Shown here: positions 1 through 11,825 of the stretch, piece after piece | Position numbering within the stretch: position 1 is the first letter of the stretch | Layout: each line of letters opens with the position of its first letter | Assembly: GCF_047675955.1 (NCBI RefSeq) | Contig: NC_132915.1 | Coordinates: forward strand, 50,172,026-50,236,025 | Reading direction: 5' to 3' | Source: Chlorocebus sabaeus | Lineage: Eukaryota; Chordata; Mammalia; Primates; Cercopithecidae | Length of the DNA: 64,000 bases | The notes under the pieces: model-generated | Database searches by the model: none | What the model saw: only the letters and a program-made list of their open reading frames with translations | What the model was told of the DNA's origin: nothing | Made by a program: the position numbers and the translations under genes

Positions 1-1393
1 TCCAATAATTTAGAATGATGTGTCTTTTTCTTCCTTTACAATAAGGTGTCAAGTTTTTGAAGGATTAGATCATCCTTATATTTTATTGTTTCTCTGAGTA
101 CTGTATACCACTCTGGGTATGCAACTGTGCTGAATTGATAACTTTTAGAGAATTGGTTTGGGTTTTTTTTCAAATGCTGATGATTTATAATATCAGAGTT
201 ACTTCTTTGTGTAAATGTGCCTACTGTCATGCCTGGTCTACAGTACTGCCCTTAGGAAAGGTTAGTTGAACCCAAATCATGTAGGGGATCCCAAATCAAA
301 GAGTATTTATTATTCTACTGTTTCACGAGAAGTATAAAGTAATAGCAAATGCACTGAATCCAAGTTTTCTCAGAAATACTCTGTCTACTGTCTTTTCTTT
401 GAACCTCTTCTTAATCTGTCTCCTTAAGTATATATTACTCATTTATCTTTGACATTTTTAAATTTACTACCTTATGTAGTTTTTCTAAATAATTTATACT
501 TGTAGATAGAGAATAATTGTATGTGTTAATTACAGCTTAAAAGAAGAGATTGGAATATTTTAGAAAGATTAATTCTTGTTAAAGCCTATCTAATTGATCT
601 GTGTTTGCATTCTTCCTATCTGAGTCTCAAAATTTTCATGAAATGTCTATCAGTGAGAATATCATCAGTGTTAGCTGGAATTGAACTTAAGAAGACATTT
701 GACTATCTATAAAACCAGATATTGAAATGAATGACGAACCCCTGGCTTAAGAAAATTGGGTCAAGTTAGAAATGCTATAACATTTTTGCTGGGCTTTAGA
801 TTTATTTTATCATTAATGACCTCTTAAAAAACCAGAATTGACTTTTAAAATGTCTTAAATTATTATGTTGAATACTACAGTTATTCTCCTGCCTCTTAAA
901 AGCTTGTAAGGTGATTTGAGAATGTTTGATTTATATATGTTAACACTTCAGTTTTCTGAGTGGTGATATTGTTTCAACAGCCTGAAAAACTCTAAAAAAT
1001 GTGGAACCCTGGCTTTAAAAATGTGCTAGCATTGTCTTACCCACTTTGTTTCAGGGACTGGTTCTTAAACAATGTATATAGCTAGATAATCTGGAGTTAA
1101 TTTTGTGTGTGTCGGTGAGAGTGAGAGCTTATGTGCTTAGGAGAGAGTTATTTACTTGGTTAACTAAAAGCAAAGTAGTAAAAAAGCAATTGTGTGAGGC
1201 AGGCACAACTTCAACAGTTTACATTGGTTTAAGTAATTTCATTTGAGGGGTGGTACCTTATTAAATCCTATCTTCTAGGCATAGTCTTATTTTTTTCCTA
1301 AGTTTCCTTACAATAAAATATAGTACTCTTACTTAATGGCTTTATATATGTTGGGGTCTTGTTCGGTGTTGACCTTTTTTATTTGCTTCACAG
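1..1393 (+). other. FOCAD: FOCAD intron, 3' part, upstream of the first exon here
   Basis: AT-rich intronic sequence without a convincing exon or a repeat I can name. It ends in a T-rich tract and CAG acceptor (1391-1393). The short minus-strand reading frame at 36-230 has no recognisable domain and is treated as chance. Confidence 0.7.
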
Positions 1394-1528
1394 GTTGTTT
1401 GTATTCGCTCTACTTGGAATGCTCTCTCTCCAAAGCTAAGTTGTGACACAAGACCTCTCATTCTGAAGACACTGAGTGAACTATTTTCTCTGGTTCCTTC
1501 TTTAACAGTCAATACAACTGAATATGAG
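1394..1528 (+). CDS. FOCAD: FOCAD internal exon W1 (135 bp, 45 codons, phase 0-0)
   Basis: Acceptor is a T-rich tract ending TTGCTTCACAG; donor is GAG|GTATGC. Reading from the first base gives VVCIRSTWNALSPKLSCDTR and on to VNTTEYE without a stop, and it joins in phase to the exon at 4743. It is a helix-rich stretch with a Leu/Ile pattern typical of ARM/HEAT-like repeats. The length is a multiple of three with phase 0 at both ends, so skipping would preserve frame and remove 45 residues. Confidence 0.92.
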
Positions 1529-2299
1529 GTATGCATTTGGAGCTCAACACATTGCCTGCTTCTTCATTGGAAAGATGTGTGTTATAATAACTTTTGGAAT
1601 AAATATTCCTAATCTGTTGTTGTTGTTCTGAGACCATGTTGATACGTTTATGAACTCTTAGGAGTAGAAGGATAGCTCCTCATCAATCTTATGTCTAAAA
1701 CTTATTTACATAAAGGATACCACCTTTTAATTATGAGCGTATTGTCAAGATTTTAAAGTCATTGTCATAAAACTAGTGTTTCCAAAATAATAGAATTCAT
1801 AAAGCCAACAATTTAAAATCATTTTTTTAATGTTTTAAATTCTAAAAAATAAGCCACAAAGACATTAATAAAGGCAGGACAGACTCTCCGAACTTTGTGA
1901 ATTACTCAGTGTTTGTCGTTGTGATGAGCTGAAATACTTGGTGGAAGATTCTTTGTAATAAGATTCATATATTAGTGCTTAATATTTTCTTCATTATCTC
2001 TTCTTTGAGTGAAATGCATCAGAGGGTAGTGAATTACATTTATGCCTCTACATTTGTAAGCCATGTTTTTTTTCATGCTCTCCTTTTTCCTTTTCCCTCA
2101 AAGAGCAGCTGTTGATTTTCACTTGCAGTCTTGTTGAACTTCTCGTTTGATTTAGTTTTTCACAGACTTTGATAAACTGCCATTCCAGCCATCAGATTCC
2201 AATAATAGTCCCTTATATATTTTAGATCATCTGATTAAGACAGGCTTAGAAGATACTTCCGCTCATTCTAAATGCTGCACAATGAATAAAATCAAATTT

Positions 2300-2385
2300 A
2301 TCCTTACTCGGCTATACAATACCTATCACAGTACCTGGTGCATAATCTGTATGTAGTAAGTAGTTGTTGAATGAATGAATCAATA
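2300..2385 (+). repeat. L2/MIR-type 3' tail fragment
   Basis: The sequence resembles the L2 end motif 'cctggcacatag..aggtgctcaataaatgtttgttgaatgaatg': here an ACCTGGTGCATAAT block is followed by TAAGTAGTTGTTGAATGAAT. Only the last tens of bases are recognisable. Confidence 0.4.
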
Positions 2386-3059
2386 CAGGATATTTTAGTT
2401 TATTCTTACATGTAGCCTTTTTTTTTTAGGGTCTTAAAAAAAGAATCAGTTTGTGACTCTGAGTATATAGTTCACCAACATTCTTTCTTATGGCTGCAGT
2501 TCACAGGCACATGCTCTTATATTGTCAGAGAGTCTACAGGGCTACTGATAATGAGCTAAGACTAAAAGCCAGTGTAAGGCCTTATTGGGTGTATTTACTT
2601 TCTTTTTTCAGGGGCTAAAATCATATACCTTTGTGTTGCTTGTACCTTGAGTTAATCAGATTTTATTACAGGTTAATTTATGAATTGGTTTGTGTGTTGG
2701 TTTTTTGTGTTGGCTTATCCATGGTTGTGAATTATCTTTTGGACTAGATTTTTTTTTCTTTCAGATTTTACATTCTTTTCCTCTGGTATCTTATTTTGGT
2801 TGTCTTCATGCTTATATTAGGGTTCCTCTGTTGTTCAGGCAGACTGCTTTGGGTTCATCCTCTCCATCTCTTCCAGTCCATTTGTGGGGGGTCTCTTCAG
2901 TGAACATAGTCCCCTTAAAAGCAGAAGTGAAGAAATGTAGAAGGGAGAGACCCTCCTTCCTCCTCCCCCTTTTATCTGTGTGTGTTTAGATAATTGGTTT
3001 TTTAACTACTTAGAATTTGTTTGGATGTGAGCCAAAGTTGAATTTAATTTTTCCCAAAG

Positions 3060-3595
3060 CAGTTCTTAAGTCATTTCTATCCCTAGTAACTTCATTACCT
3101 TAAGTTTCCCTAAAATGTAGTCCAACCTGTTTACACCAAGTCCATAAAGCATTCTGGAATCTGGCCTCATTAGTGGTCTGTATCCTGCACTCGAAAAAAA
3201 TTAAACCGCTTATAGTGTCCTTATCTTCCTCCAAACTTTTCCATTTATTTTCCTTTGTTCATAGCATTCCCTCTATCTCAAATTACTTTCCTTTTCATCT
3301 TTAATTTAAAAATATATTTTAGGAAGAAAAGGATTGTTTTACCTCATCCCATCTTTTGAGAGTTTGTCTGCAAGCTGGAGTCTTTTGTTCCCAAAGTTCT
3401 TTATACTGTTCTAAGAACATTTATTCTATTTATACTACAGATATAGGTATGCATGTATTATTTTCCCCATTGAACTATAAGCTTATTGAAAATAGAGTCC
3501 ATGATTTAATTATAGTGTATTTTCTGAATTGCTTTGCACAGTGCTTGCTTCACTTATTCATTGAATCAGAATATATTTATTAAAACTGCACTAGG
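3060..3595 (+). repeat. L2-like LINE fragment, sense orientation
   Basis: Contains degraded L2 3'-region hallmarks in order: a 'tccaacctgtttacacc' block, 'aagcattctggaatctggcc', then a 'gtgcttgcttcacttattca' block near 3540. Strongly diverged; exact ends uncertain. The 75-codon reading frame at 3356-3583 lies inside it and has no protein similarity I can recognise. Confidence 0.4.
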
Positions 3596-3689
3596 TCTTA
3601 GAGATACTAATAAGTATAGTCAACCCTATTTTTAGTACCTATTCAATTCCCAGCACTCTTACCAGTTTATACCAATTAGTTTTAATATC

Positions 3690-3890
3690 TAATAGGAAGG
3701 TATCATTTTTTATTGTGTAGTTACAGAAACTAAAGCTTTGAGAGACCTATTTATTTGACAAATATTTATTGAGTATCTGCTATATTCTAGGCAAGTAACT
3801 TGACTCAGACTGTAGTTAAAAAGCTAAGTGAGAGCTGGTGTCTGAACCCAGGACTTTCTAGTTTCATATCTTTTGTTTTCACATTATACT
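3690..3890 (-). repeat. MIR-like SINE fragment, antisense
   Basis: Shows the antisense MIR order: an AAACTAAAGC-type 'aaactgaggc' block, 'caaatatttattgagtatctg', then 'gctggtgtctgaacccagga'. Diverged; the order is disturbed, so two fragments may be adjacent. Confidence 0.35.
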
Positions 3891-4742
3891 ATGTTATCAG
3901 TCCCTGCCTTCTAGAAGCTCAAAGGTAGTTAAAGGAGACAGATATGAGTGATGATAATTATAATAACATTTGATGAGCACAGTTAATTAAAGAGCAATGA
4001 GAGTGTGGTGGAGAAAATGACAAACATTCTTATCAAGAATCCAAGGAAATTATTTATGTGTGCTATTGGACTTGGAACTGGAAGAATTAATACACTGTTG
4101 CTTCCCATTGAAGTTTGGGGACTAGAATATGCAAAGGCAAGGAGGTATAGAGGAACCTAATATGATTTAGAAGGGCAAAAAGTTAGATGTGGTGGCAATG
4201 AAGACCACCGACTGTTAGAAGGTAAATGGCTTTTATGCTTAATCAATTATTTAATACACATTTGTCTTCTTTGAGGAACTGTGTGGGTTCTGTGGTCTAG
4301 GTCTTTGAAATGAAAAACACATAGTCACTGCCTTAAGTGTTGTACAACCTCATAGCGAGTTAGTCATGATAGATACTGAGGTGCACCATGTGCCATATGG
4401 CCACCTGGAGAAAGGAAAACTCTCTTCTGGGTAGGCTAGAACAGTGGCATGAAAGAGTGACATTTCTGTTAGTACTTGAAGGGACTAAGAGTAAGAAATG
4501 GTTAGGTTTCTAAATTTCATAATCTTAAAATCTTAATGTGTTTAAAATATCCATGTGCTTAGAAGATGAGTTTGTTTCTGAATATTTACATTTTATGAAT
4601 GATGGATGAATACACATCAAGTGAATTTCTGGTGATGTTATTTTAAAAGTGACTTAATTTTCATTATTTGCTACTTTGGATTGTTTGTTCTCAGTTTTAG
4701 CTTGGTCTTAACAATTTATTCTTTTGTTTGTTAACTTTTCAG

Positions 4743-4793
4743 AATTTTAAAGTTCAAGTCCTCAGCTTTCTCTGGACTCATACTCAAAACAAG
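4743..4793 (+). CDS. FOCAD: FOCAD internal exon W2 (51 bp, 17 codons, phase 0-0)
   Basis: Short exon bounded by TTTTCAG and AAG|GTATTA. It encodes NFKVQVLSFLWTHTQNK, completing a helix that begins in W1. Both ends are phase 0, so inclusion or skipping is frame-neutral. The exon is below ordinary ORF-scan size and is called from its junctions and in-phase joins to W1 and W3. Confidence 0.9.
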
Positions 4794-5733
4794 GTATTAT
4801 CACAAGGCTTGTCAGTGAATCAGAGCAAAGCTAGGGAAATAATTTTGAAATTTGTAAAATAAGACTCTTAGGATAAAAGGTACAACTGTCTTGAAATAAT
4901 GGGTTCCCAATTTTTAAAAAACATATGATTATTCATAAGTTTTGGTTTTAAAAATTATTCTCAATTGATGCCCATTAATACATTTTTACCATAAAGTGCA
5001 CTTAATACTTGGTGAATCTGACAGATGGGAAGAGGAACTGTTGATATTATTTTATATTTTTATATGGTCTTTCCCCTTTCCTGCTTTGCCCTGTCCCCAC
5101 CAACAAGCATACCAAAGAAACAAAAAGTCCAGTCCATTTTTTAGATGTTGTTACCAATCAAGGATTATATATGGAGACTGCTGGTGGTGGTATACCTAAC
5201 TCATGGATGAATGAGTATAGATTCCAAAAGGCTAACTTGTCCTATTAATAGGTAGAGAATCGAATCCAAACCTAGGCCTATCAGACAGTAACTCCTTATT
5301 CCCCTTCTGCTAAATCATACTACTTCATGGAGACTTGAGCAATTATGAGTTACTTTATATTTAATGTTCAAACTAGGATAAAAATTTAGTATTTTTGATC
5401 TCCTTGCCCATTTTTAATTGGGCATATTCTCCAGAAAAATGTTTATTGCTGATAATTTTTTCCAATTGTTCTTACTTCCCTTCGCAGACCCTTTCACTTT
5501 TTTTTGCAATATTTTCTTTTGAAACGAGGATTAAATTTCTTGCTCTCTTCTGAAATTGCTAGTAAATACACTTTTGGCCTAGGCAAAGCTTTAATACCAT
5601 TTTCAAAGCACTGACTGTAGAATCTTGGGATTGGTGGGGGAAGGTTTCTTTCCCCCACCAGATTTGATGTGTAATGTATGTTATGTGCTTTTGTTCACTT
5701 GCTTTTTTTTTTTTTTTTAAAAACCCTATCTAG
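4794..5733 (+). other. FOCAD: FOCAD intron W2-W3 (0.94 kb)
   Basis: No repeat or second gene recognised. The acceptor region has an uninterrupted run of about 16 T residues (5703-5718), then AAAAACCCTATCTAG. The reading frame at 4996-5199 is unsupported. Confidence 0.75.
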
Positions 5734-5817
5734 GACCCAGTTGTAGCAAATGCTGCGTATAGATCCCTGTCCAACTTTAGTGCAGGAGAACACACTATTC
5801 TTCATCTGCCTGAAAAG
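5734..5817 (+). CDS. FOCAD: FOCAD internal exon W3 (84 bp, 28 codons, phase 0-0)
   Basis: Bounded by CTATCTAG and AAG|GTAGGC. It encodes DPVVANAAYRSLSNFSAGEH and ends HLPEK. The 'DPVVANAAYRSLSNF' helix is the kind of packed Ala/Leu helix typical of ARM/HEAT repeats. Joins in phase on both sides; symmetric exon. Confidence 0.92.
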
Positions 5818-6215
5818 GTAGGCATATCTGCTTTCTCACTGGTATTTCTTAATTTGCTAGGGTTTACAACTTTGTCTGTCTCATCTTAGGAGATCCTTAC
5901 CTGATGAATATATATGTAACCCTAGATTTGTTGTCCATGCAAGATAAAAATTCATACCCATTATTTGTTTATCTATAAAAGACTGCAGAGGTTTGAAGCA
6001 GACGGAAGACACCAATGATGCAAATGAAATCTTAAGTTGACTGGGTATGTGACTTGCTCCAGAGCTGAGTCACTCATAGGAATCACTTTGCCTAGTTAGT
6101 ATACCATCCTGGACTTTAATCCAAGCACGGCCTTCATAGACTAAGATTTTATACCACCTGTGCAGCCAAAGATCTCTATTTGTGATAAAGAATGTGATGC
6201 CATATGAAAAAATCT

Positions 6216-6246
<31 letters not shown>

Positions 6247-8116
6247 GTATATATTAAATGGTATATAGGTTAGCCCCAGAAAACTGGATGAAGAAAGTAT
6301 CACTCTGTTTTAAGGGTTAACACACAGTGTGATATTATCTTCGTTTTTAGACTAAACTAAACACATACAACCTTTTCTAGTATCTGCCTATTATAATCAG
6401 CTTTAAATTAGTAGATCCTATTAAGGGGTTAAATATCTGATTTCTTATTTAGTGCCAGTATGAATTCAAATGCATACAGATGTTTATTGAATGCCTCTGA
6501 AGTGTCAAGCAGACATTGTGTTAGATGAAGTTACATGTAACATTACTCAGAATCTGTCTTTGAGGTTAAGTGGCAAGAAGTTTTGGTGTGAATTCCTTGG
6601 GATCCTCAGGCATTAAAATGGGTTTGACTTTTTCTTCTGGATTCTGTTTATACTGAGATTAGATGCCAGTAGGAACCAGGCAAACTTCTGTTTACTAAAT
6701 TGAATTGGAGCCACCATATAAAAAGGATTGAAAATAGGCTCTTGTAAAACCATTTCCTAAGTCAGGCAGGATTTCCTATGTCATTGAGGACTTACAAAGA
6801 CAGACTGACCACTTGACATGCAGTGATCACAAATGGGAAAACTTAAGTAAAGATGTTTTATGACTCATACAATTAAAAAGGTGAGACTTCAGACTGCACT
6901 CTGGTAACTAGCAATACCCATTGTTGCTTTAAAAAAGAAAAGAAAAGGAAAAAAGCTACATGTAAATTTGATATGCAAACACCTGCCAATAGATTAGCTA
7001 CAGCATCTGGAGAGGTACCTTTTATTCTTGTTTTTAATAGGCAATTATTCATTTAAATCACAACATAAAAATTACCCTTATTTTTACCTTTTGTTCCTAA
7101 AATAGTCCAGCTGGAGTAATAGCTTTTATTAAATAACTCCAGCATACTCTTGACATTTAGTCTCTACCTTTTAAAATATTGACATGTTTATATATTTTTT
7201 TTTTCTGATTTGAGGTTTATATTCAATTTCCAATTATGTTTGCAAGAGTTTATAAGTGCTATACTCAGTCAAATGTTAGCTACTTCCTTAATCTAACTCT
7301 TCTAAACTCTTTGATCCCTGAATAGCCATAAATAGCTCTTTATATCTTCCAACATAAATGGTAAATGTACTTAGAGTTGGGGTTTTCTATATATGTTTGG
7401 GTTTTCAGCATCAGAGTGAAAAGAGCTATAAAGGAAAGCTATAAGGCTTATCCTTTTGTAGCTATGCTTTTCAGCTTTTTTTTTTTTTTTTTCCCTGCCC
7501 TAATCCCCTTCTGGGATATGACCCACTCCAAAAAGTAACAATAGCTTGCTGCAGTGGATATTCTGAACTGAGGTTGAGATGAGGGGTATAAGTGGTTTGA
7601 AAGAGTCTTCCTCACTCTGACCCCAGCTTCTGATACCGAGGACCTATCTCTTTATGGAGAATCCTTGCTTCTAAGACCACATCATGCATTCTTCTTCTTT
7701 TCATTGATTGCTACATTTCAGTTTGGCTGTTCGAACACCTAAAGACTAAAAGTCTAGAAAGTGTTCAATGTATTCATATCCCAAACAAGTCCCCAAAGGC
7801 TAAGGATACAGCCTGGTCAGTGCTTCACCTTAGTTTTGCAGATGTGACACTATAAAACAGTGATGTGAAACTGCAGCTCATTTTTCTATAAAAATGTATT
7901 TTCAAATGTTTTGGAAGTTCCTATCAAGTGGGACTTCTGTAATGTAGAAACTAAGATTCTTTGTTGACAGACATTACTCTACACTAAGGGCAATTGGTTT
8001 ACACACAAGACTTAAGGTTACCTATTTTTCCAGTGAAAATGTGTCCATATTCTCTCTTACCTATGGAAACTTGTGACAAACTTTTGAGCCCATCGTGAAT
8101 TTCAAATAGAACTAAA

Positions 8117-8156
8117 AAATATATATATATTTATATATAGTTATATATATATATAG
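8117..8156. repeat. AT-dinucleotide-rich low-complexity patch
   Basis: About 40 bp of interrupted TA repeats (two runs separated by TTTATATATAG). Likely polymorphic in length. Confidence 0.8.
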
Positions 8157-9257
8157 TATCCTTACAAATGTGGCTACTTTGTGAATTATAATTCAGCTAC
8201 TTTTTAAAGTACTGATTTTCTTTAAATTTACTTAAGAAATACTTTACGTTGATTGCTGAACATCAATTTATGTTGTATAACTTGTTGAAAGTTAACAGAC
8301 TGATAGAACAAAAAGAGAGGAGTGGCAGATATCAGAACAAAGATTTAGGGTTGAATGAAACAGTACATCTAAGGTAAGGTGGAAAATGGCACTGGATAGA
8401 TGGTAGAGCTGAATGAGATACAATAATATGAGTTAAGAATTTGAATACCATGTTGATGAACTCATCTTCCTTGTCATTTGTTATTAAGAATTTCTGTGGG
8501 ATTAGAGGTGATGGACATGTAATACTTGCATTGGTTTAATAATAATTTATTTGGTATGTACGAAGTGCTAAGTCCTACCTTAAGAGCTGAGGATATTGAC
8601 TGAATGCATGTATTTTGTTGGTTTGTAACAGGATCATTGTTAATCACTTAAAGCACACAGATGTAAAATTGGTTCAAAAATGTCAGGGGACTTCTTTGAG
8701 GACATGTTGATTGTAATGTTGAAAAATAGATAAGAATGATTTTTCCCTTTTAGCTTTTATTTTTTCTGTTTTTATAAAAGCTGGTTACACTTTCCCTGGC
8801 TTCTTTAGCACAAAAGAAAAAACAAACAAAAAAAACTATAGAGAAGTTTCCTTGTTAAAAGAATCAGTAATGGATAAACATTTAGGTAGAAGATACTGAC
8901 TTTCCTCTCTGACCTGGTTTCATTAAAAAACATTCACCTATTTAAAAATTAAACTTGTTTTCTTGATTTCTAGGGTTAATTTTAGAAATAATATAAAAGA
9001 ACTGATTATGCATTCAGGGTTGGTATAAATATGGTGTAACCCGTTTGGCTTTGATTTAAAGTGAATGTCACTGCATTCATCAGAAGCTGTTTCTCTTTTT
9101 AACTGAATAATTTATGCAGATACTTGACGTGTTCCAAATAAAATTCTCTGTTTATGCACAAACTCTTGGATTTCCATAGGTTACAGACACAGAAAGTTGG
9201 TTGAAAGATTGTCCGGCTCAGAACCCACAGTGAGGCATTTTGTGGGATACACTTTCC

Positions 9258-9690
9258 AGTATAGATGGTCCCTAATTATGATGATTGGACTTACGATTTT
9301 TCAACTTTATGATGGTGCAAAAGTGATACATATTAGGTAGAAATGGTACTTCGAATTTTGAATTTTGATCTTTTCTCAGGCTAGTGATATGTGGTAAACC
9401 ACTCTCTTGTGATGCTGGGACGCAGCATCAGATCGCAGCTCCCAATCGCATTGAATCACAAGGGTAAACAACTGATATTCTGTAGTGTTCTGTGTTACCA
9501 GATGGTTCTGCCCATCTGTAGGCTAATGTAAGTGTTCTGAGCACACTTAAGGTATGCTAGGCTAAGCTATAATGTTTGGCAGGTTAAGTGTGTTAAACGC
9601 GTTTTTGTCTTCCAATATTTTCAACCTACGATGGGTTTATTGGGACACAACCCCCATCATGAATCAAGGAGTATCTATATTCAATTTCAA
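9258..9690 (+). mobile_element. Tigger-like non-autonomous DNA transposon (MER-type MITE)
   Basis: The ends are inverted copies. The left end reads ATAGATGGTCCCTAATTATG then GATGATTGGACTTACG; the right end, on the opposite strand, begins ATAGATACTCCTTGATTCAT and continues ATGATGGGGG. Internally, blocks such as 'gatggtgcaaaagtgataca', 'ctcttgtgatgctgggacg' and 'taggctaatgtaagtgttct' match what I remember of the Tigger-derived MER family whose ends read 'acttacgatttttcaacttt'. It has no coding capacity. Exact subfamily not assigned. Confidence 0.65.
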
Positions 9691-9714
9691 GCAGGTTTTA
9701 AAAGTAAATTATCA

Positions 9715-10009
9715 GCCGGGTGTGGTGGCTTACACCTGTAATCCCAGCACTTTGGGAGGCTGAGGCAGGCAGATCACTAGAGGTCAGGAGTTTGAGACCA
9801 GCCTGGCTGACAAGGTGAAACCCCGTCTCTACTAAAAATACAAAAACTAGCCCGGGGTGGTGGTGGGGGGCCTGTAATCCCAGCTACTTAGGAGGCTGAG
9901 GCAGGAGAATTGCTTGAACTCTGGAGATGGATGTTGCAGTGAGCTGAGATCATGCCACTGCACTCCAGCCCAGATAACAGAATGAGACTCTGTCTCAAAA
10001 AAAAAAAAA
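9715..10009 (+). mobile_element. Alu (full-length, AluS-like), sense
   Basis: Starts GCCGGGTGTGGTGGCTTACA, has both arms, the middle A-rich linker and a terminal A tract. Flanking direct repeats AAAGTAAATTATCA occur at 9701-9714 and about 10007-10020, a typical target-site duplication. Confidence 0.97.
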
Positions 10010-10107
10010 GTAAATTATCATTTTAAACTTTCCATTTAAGTTTTTTCAACAAAGCTTAGTTATAAGAGGTAGGTCATTTTTGTTGGTGGTGTGTATGTGT
10101 GTTTTAG

Positions 10108-10155
10108 TAGGTTGGCACAAAAGTAATTGCAGTTTTTTACTTTTGTGCCAACCTA
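10108..10155. mobile_element. MADE1-like palindromic mini-element
   Basis: A perfect 19-bp inverted repeat, TAGGTTGGCACAAAAGTAA at 10108-10126 and its complement at 10137-10155, separated by a 10-base spacer. This is the terminal inverted repeat of MADE1, the 80-bp mariner MITE, with the central part deleted. MADE1 hairpins are the known source of the miR-548 family; a transcript here would fold into a short, perfect hairpin. Confidence 0.88.
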
Positions 10156-10386
10156 ATAGATACATATGCAGTTTTTTGTTTTTCTGAGTGTTTTAGCAGC
10201 TAATATATTATTGCCAAAATTTTATAACTTTAACAGGAATTCTTTCAACTGAGTTCTCTTGATTCTCTATAGTTTTACTTGCATTGACCTTATTAAATTG
10301 TTGCATGCAACCAGGGGGAAAGACTGGTATTAGCCTAGGGAAGGTAGAACAAATAATTCTTTTAAGAAGTGATCAGAGGAGTAAAG

Positions 10387-10456
10387 AACTTACTCATGTA
10401 ACCAAACACCACGTGTTCCCAAATAATCTATGGAAATAAAAAATTAAAAAAAAAAA
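10387..10456 (+). mobile_element. Extreme 5'-truncated L1 (3'-end stub, about 70 bp)
   Basis: The sequence ACTTACTCATGTAACCAAAC, then CACCACGTGTTCCCAAATAA and an A-rich tail, is the last tens of bases of a primate L1 (L1PB/L1MA-like). It is flanked by near-identical direct repeats: TGATCAGAGGAGTAAA at 10370-10385 and TGATCAGAGGAGAAAG at 10457-10472, one main mismatch. Confidence 0.8.
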
Positions 10457-11044
10457 TGATCAGAGGAGAAAGGAAATTTAATGGAACCAAAATGTAATAA
10501 TAAGTGCTAATTTGTCCAGGAGAATCAGCTCACCTATTAGGAAACAAAATTGAAGGAGTGATCAAACCATTATAAATACATATAGTATATAATCTATTAT
10601 TAAATTATAATACATGTGTAATTTCTTTACTAAAATGTATGCACATTTAAGATGCAGACATATGCTATTCACTGCATAGAATATAATATAGCACACAGTT
10701 ATGTGAATATGAAATTAGACAATTTAAGATTGATGGGTTGGTCAGTTTGCTTTATTCCCAGTCTAATAACTGTTTCTTTAGTGGCCCTTAAAAATATTGA
10801 TGACCCAAGTGCAGTGACTCGTATTAAGTAATTAGGTTGACTGTGCAGAAGGACAGGATAGGAGGATAGCATAAAAGTTGTACAGAAATGATCATATCCC
10901 TTTTATACTAAATAATTCTGGAAGCATTTGGTCATTTGACATAGTTTGCACAGCACTTTAAGGTTCCTCTGGTGGTGTCAATGACTGTGCCCCGACTCTC
11001 CACCCAGCTTGCTCTTTTCCTTCTACTCCCCTCTTCTTCCCCTC

Positions 11045-11247
11045 CCCCTCCTCTTCCTTTGTATGCCTACATACCTTCCTCCCTCCCTCTCTCCCTCCTT
11101 AGCTACTTCCCTTTCCTTCCTTCCTTCCTTCCTTCCTTCCTTCCTTCCTTCCTTCCTTCCTTCCTTCCTTCCTTCCTTCCTTCCTTCCTTCCTTCCTTCC
11201 TTCTCTCCCTCCCTCCCTCCCTCCTTCGTTCCTTCCTTCCTTCCTTG
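11045..11247. repeat. (TTCC)n microsatellite with CCCT-rich flanks
   Basis: Pyrimidine-only strand for about 200 bp; the core 11113-11202 is about 22 near-perfect TTCC units, followed by TCCC and imperfect TTCC units. It adjoins the 3' side of the antisense L1 that starts at about 11248, so it may have grown from that L1's A-rich tail. Open frames rich in Pro-Ser-Phe-Leu across it are artefacts of the repeat. Confidence 0.95.
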
Positions 11248-11825
11248 ACATATGATTCACATGCTGTACAACTTACCCATTTAAAGTATACAATTTAGTG
11301 GTTTTACTATATTGAAACAATTGTGCAACTAATCACAGAGTAACCACAATCTAATTTTAGAACATTTTCCCCCCTAAAAGAAACTCTATTGGCAGTCAGT
11401 CTCCATTACTCCATTCCCTCTCCCAGACGTAAGCAACCACTAATCCGCTTTCTGCCTCTGTAAGTTTGCTTATTCTGAACCTTTCCTATAAATGGAAGTA
11501 CACAAGATGTGGTCTTTTGTGACGGGCTTTCTTCACTTAGCATAGTGCTTTCAAGATTCTTTCATGTGTAGCATGTATTTGTACTTTATTCCTTTTTATG
11601 GCTGGATAGTATTTCATGGTATTGATTTATACTATATTTTGTTTATATATTCCATCAATTGATGAACGTTTGGGCTGCATCCGTTTTGGGGCTATTATAA
11701 ATAATACTTCTATGAATATTTGTATGCAAGCTTTTGCGTGATCATGTATTTTCATTTCTCTTGGTTATATACCTAGGAGTGAAACTCCTAGGCCATATAG
11801 TAACTCTGTTTTTCTGTTTTCCCAA
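11248..11825 (-). mobile_element. L1M 3' fragment, antisense
   Basis: Antisense L1M 3'-UTR/ORF2-end landmarks in order: 'gtatacaatttagtggtttt', 'taattttagaacattttcc', 'cttcacttagcatagtgctt', 'ttcctttttatggctggata', 'ggttatatacctaggagtga'. Diverged; no coding capacity. Confidence 0.85.

Larger units (their letters stand above)
1529..4742 (+). other. FOCAD: FOCAD intron W1-W2 (3.2 kb)
   Basis: Mostly unique-looking AT-rich sequence. Old repeat fragments are listed separately: an L2-like tail near 2300-2385, L2-like sequence at 3060-3595 and a MIR-like piece near 3690-3890. A stretch at 3900-4510 has the purine-rich look of antisense L2, but I cannot align it with confidence. The acceptor is TTAACTTTTCAG at 4731-4742. 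Confidence 0.75.

Noticed and set aside
10972..11298. Overlapping Pro/Ser/Leu/Phe-rich open frames of 108 and 79 codons
   Set aside because: They are translations of the TTCC repeat, which is stop-free in several frames; no start context or non-repeat domain.
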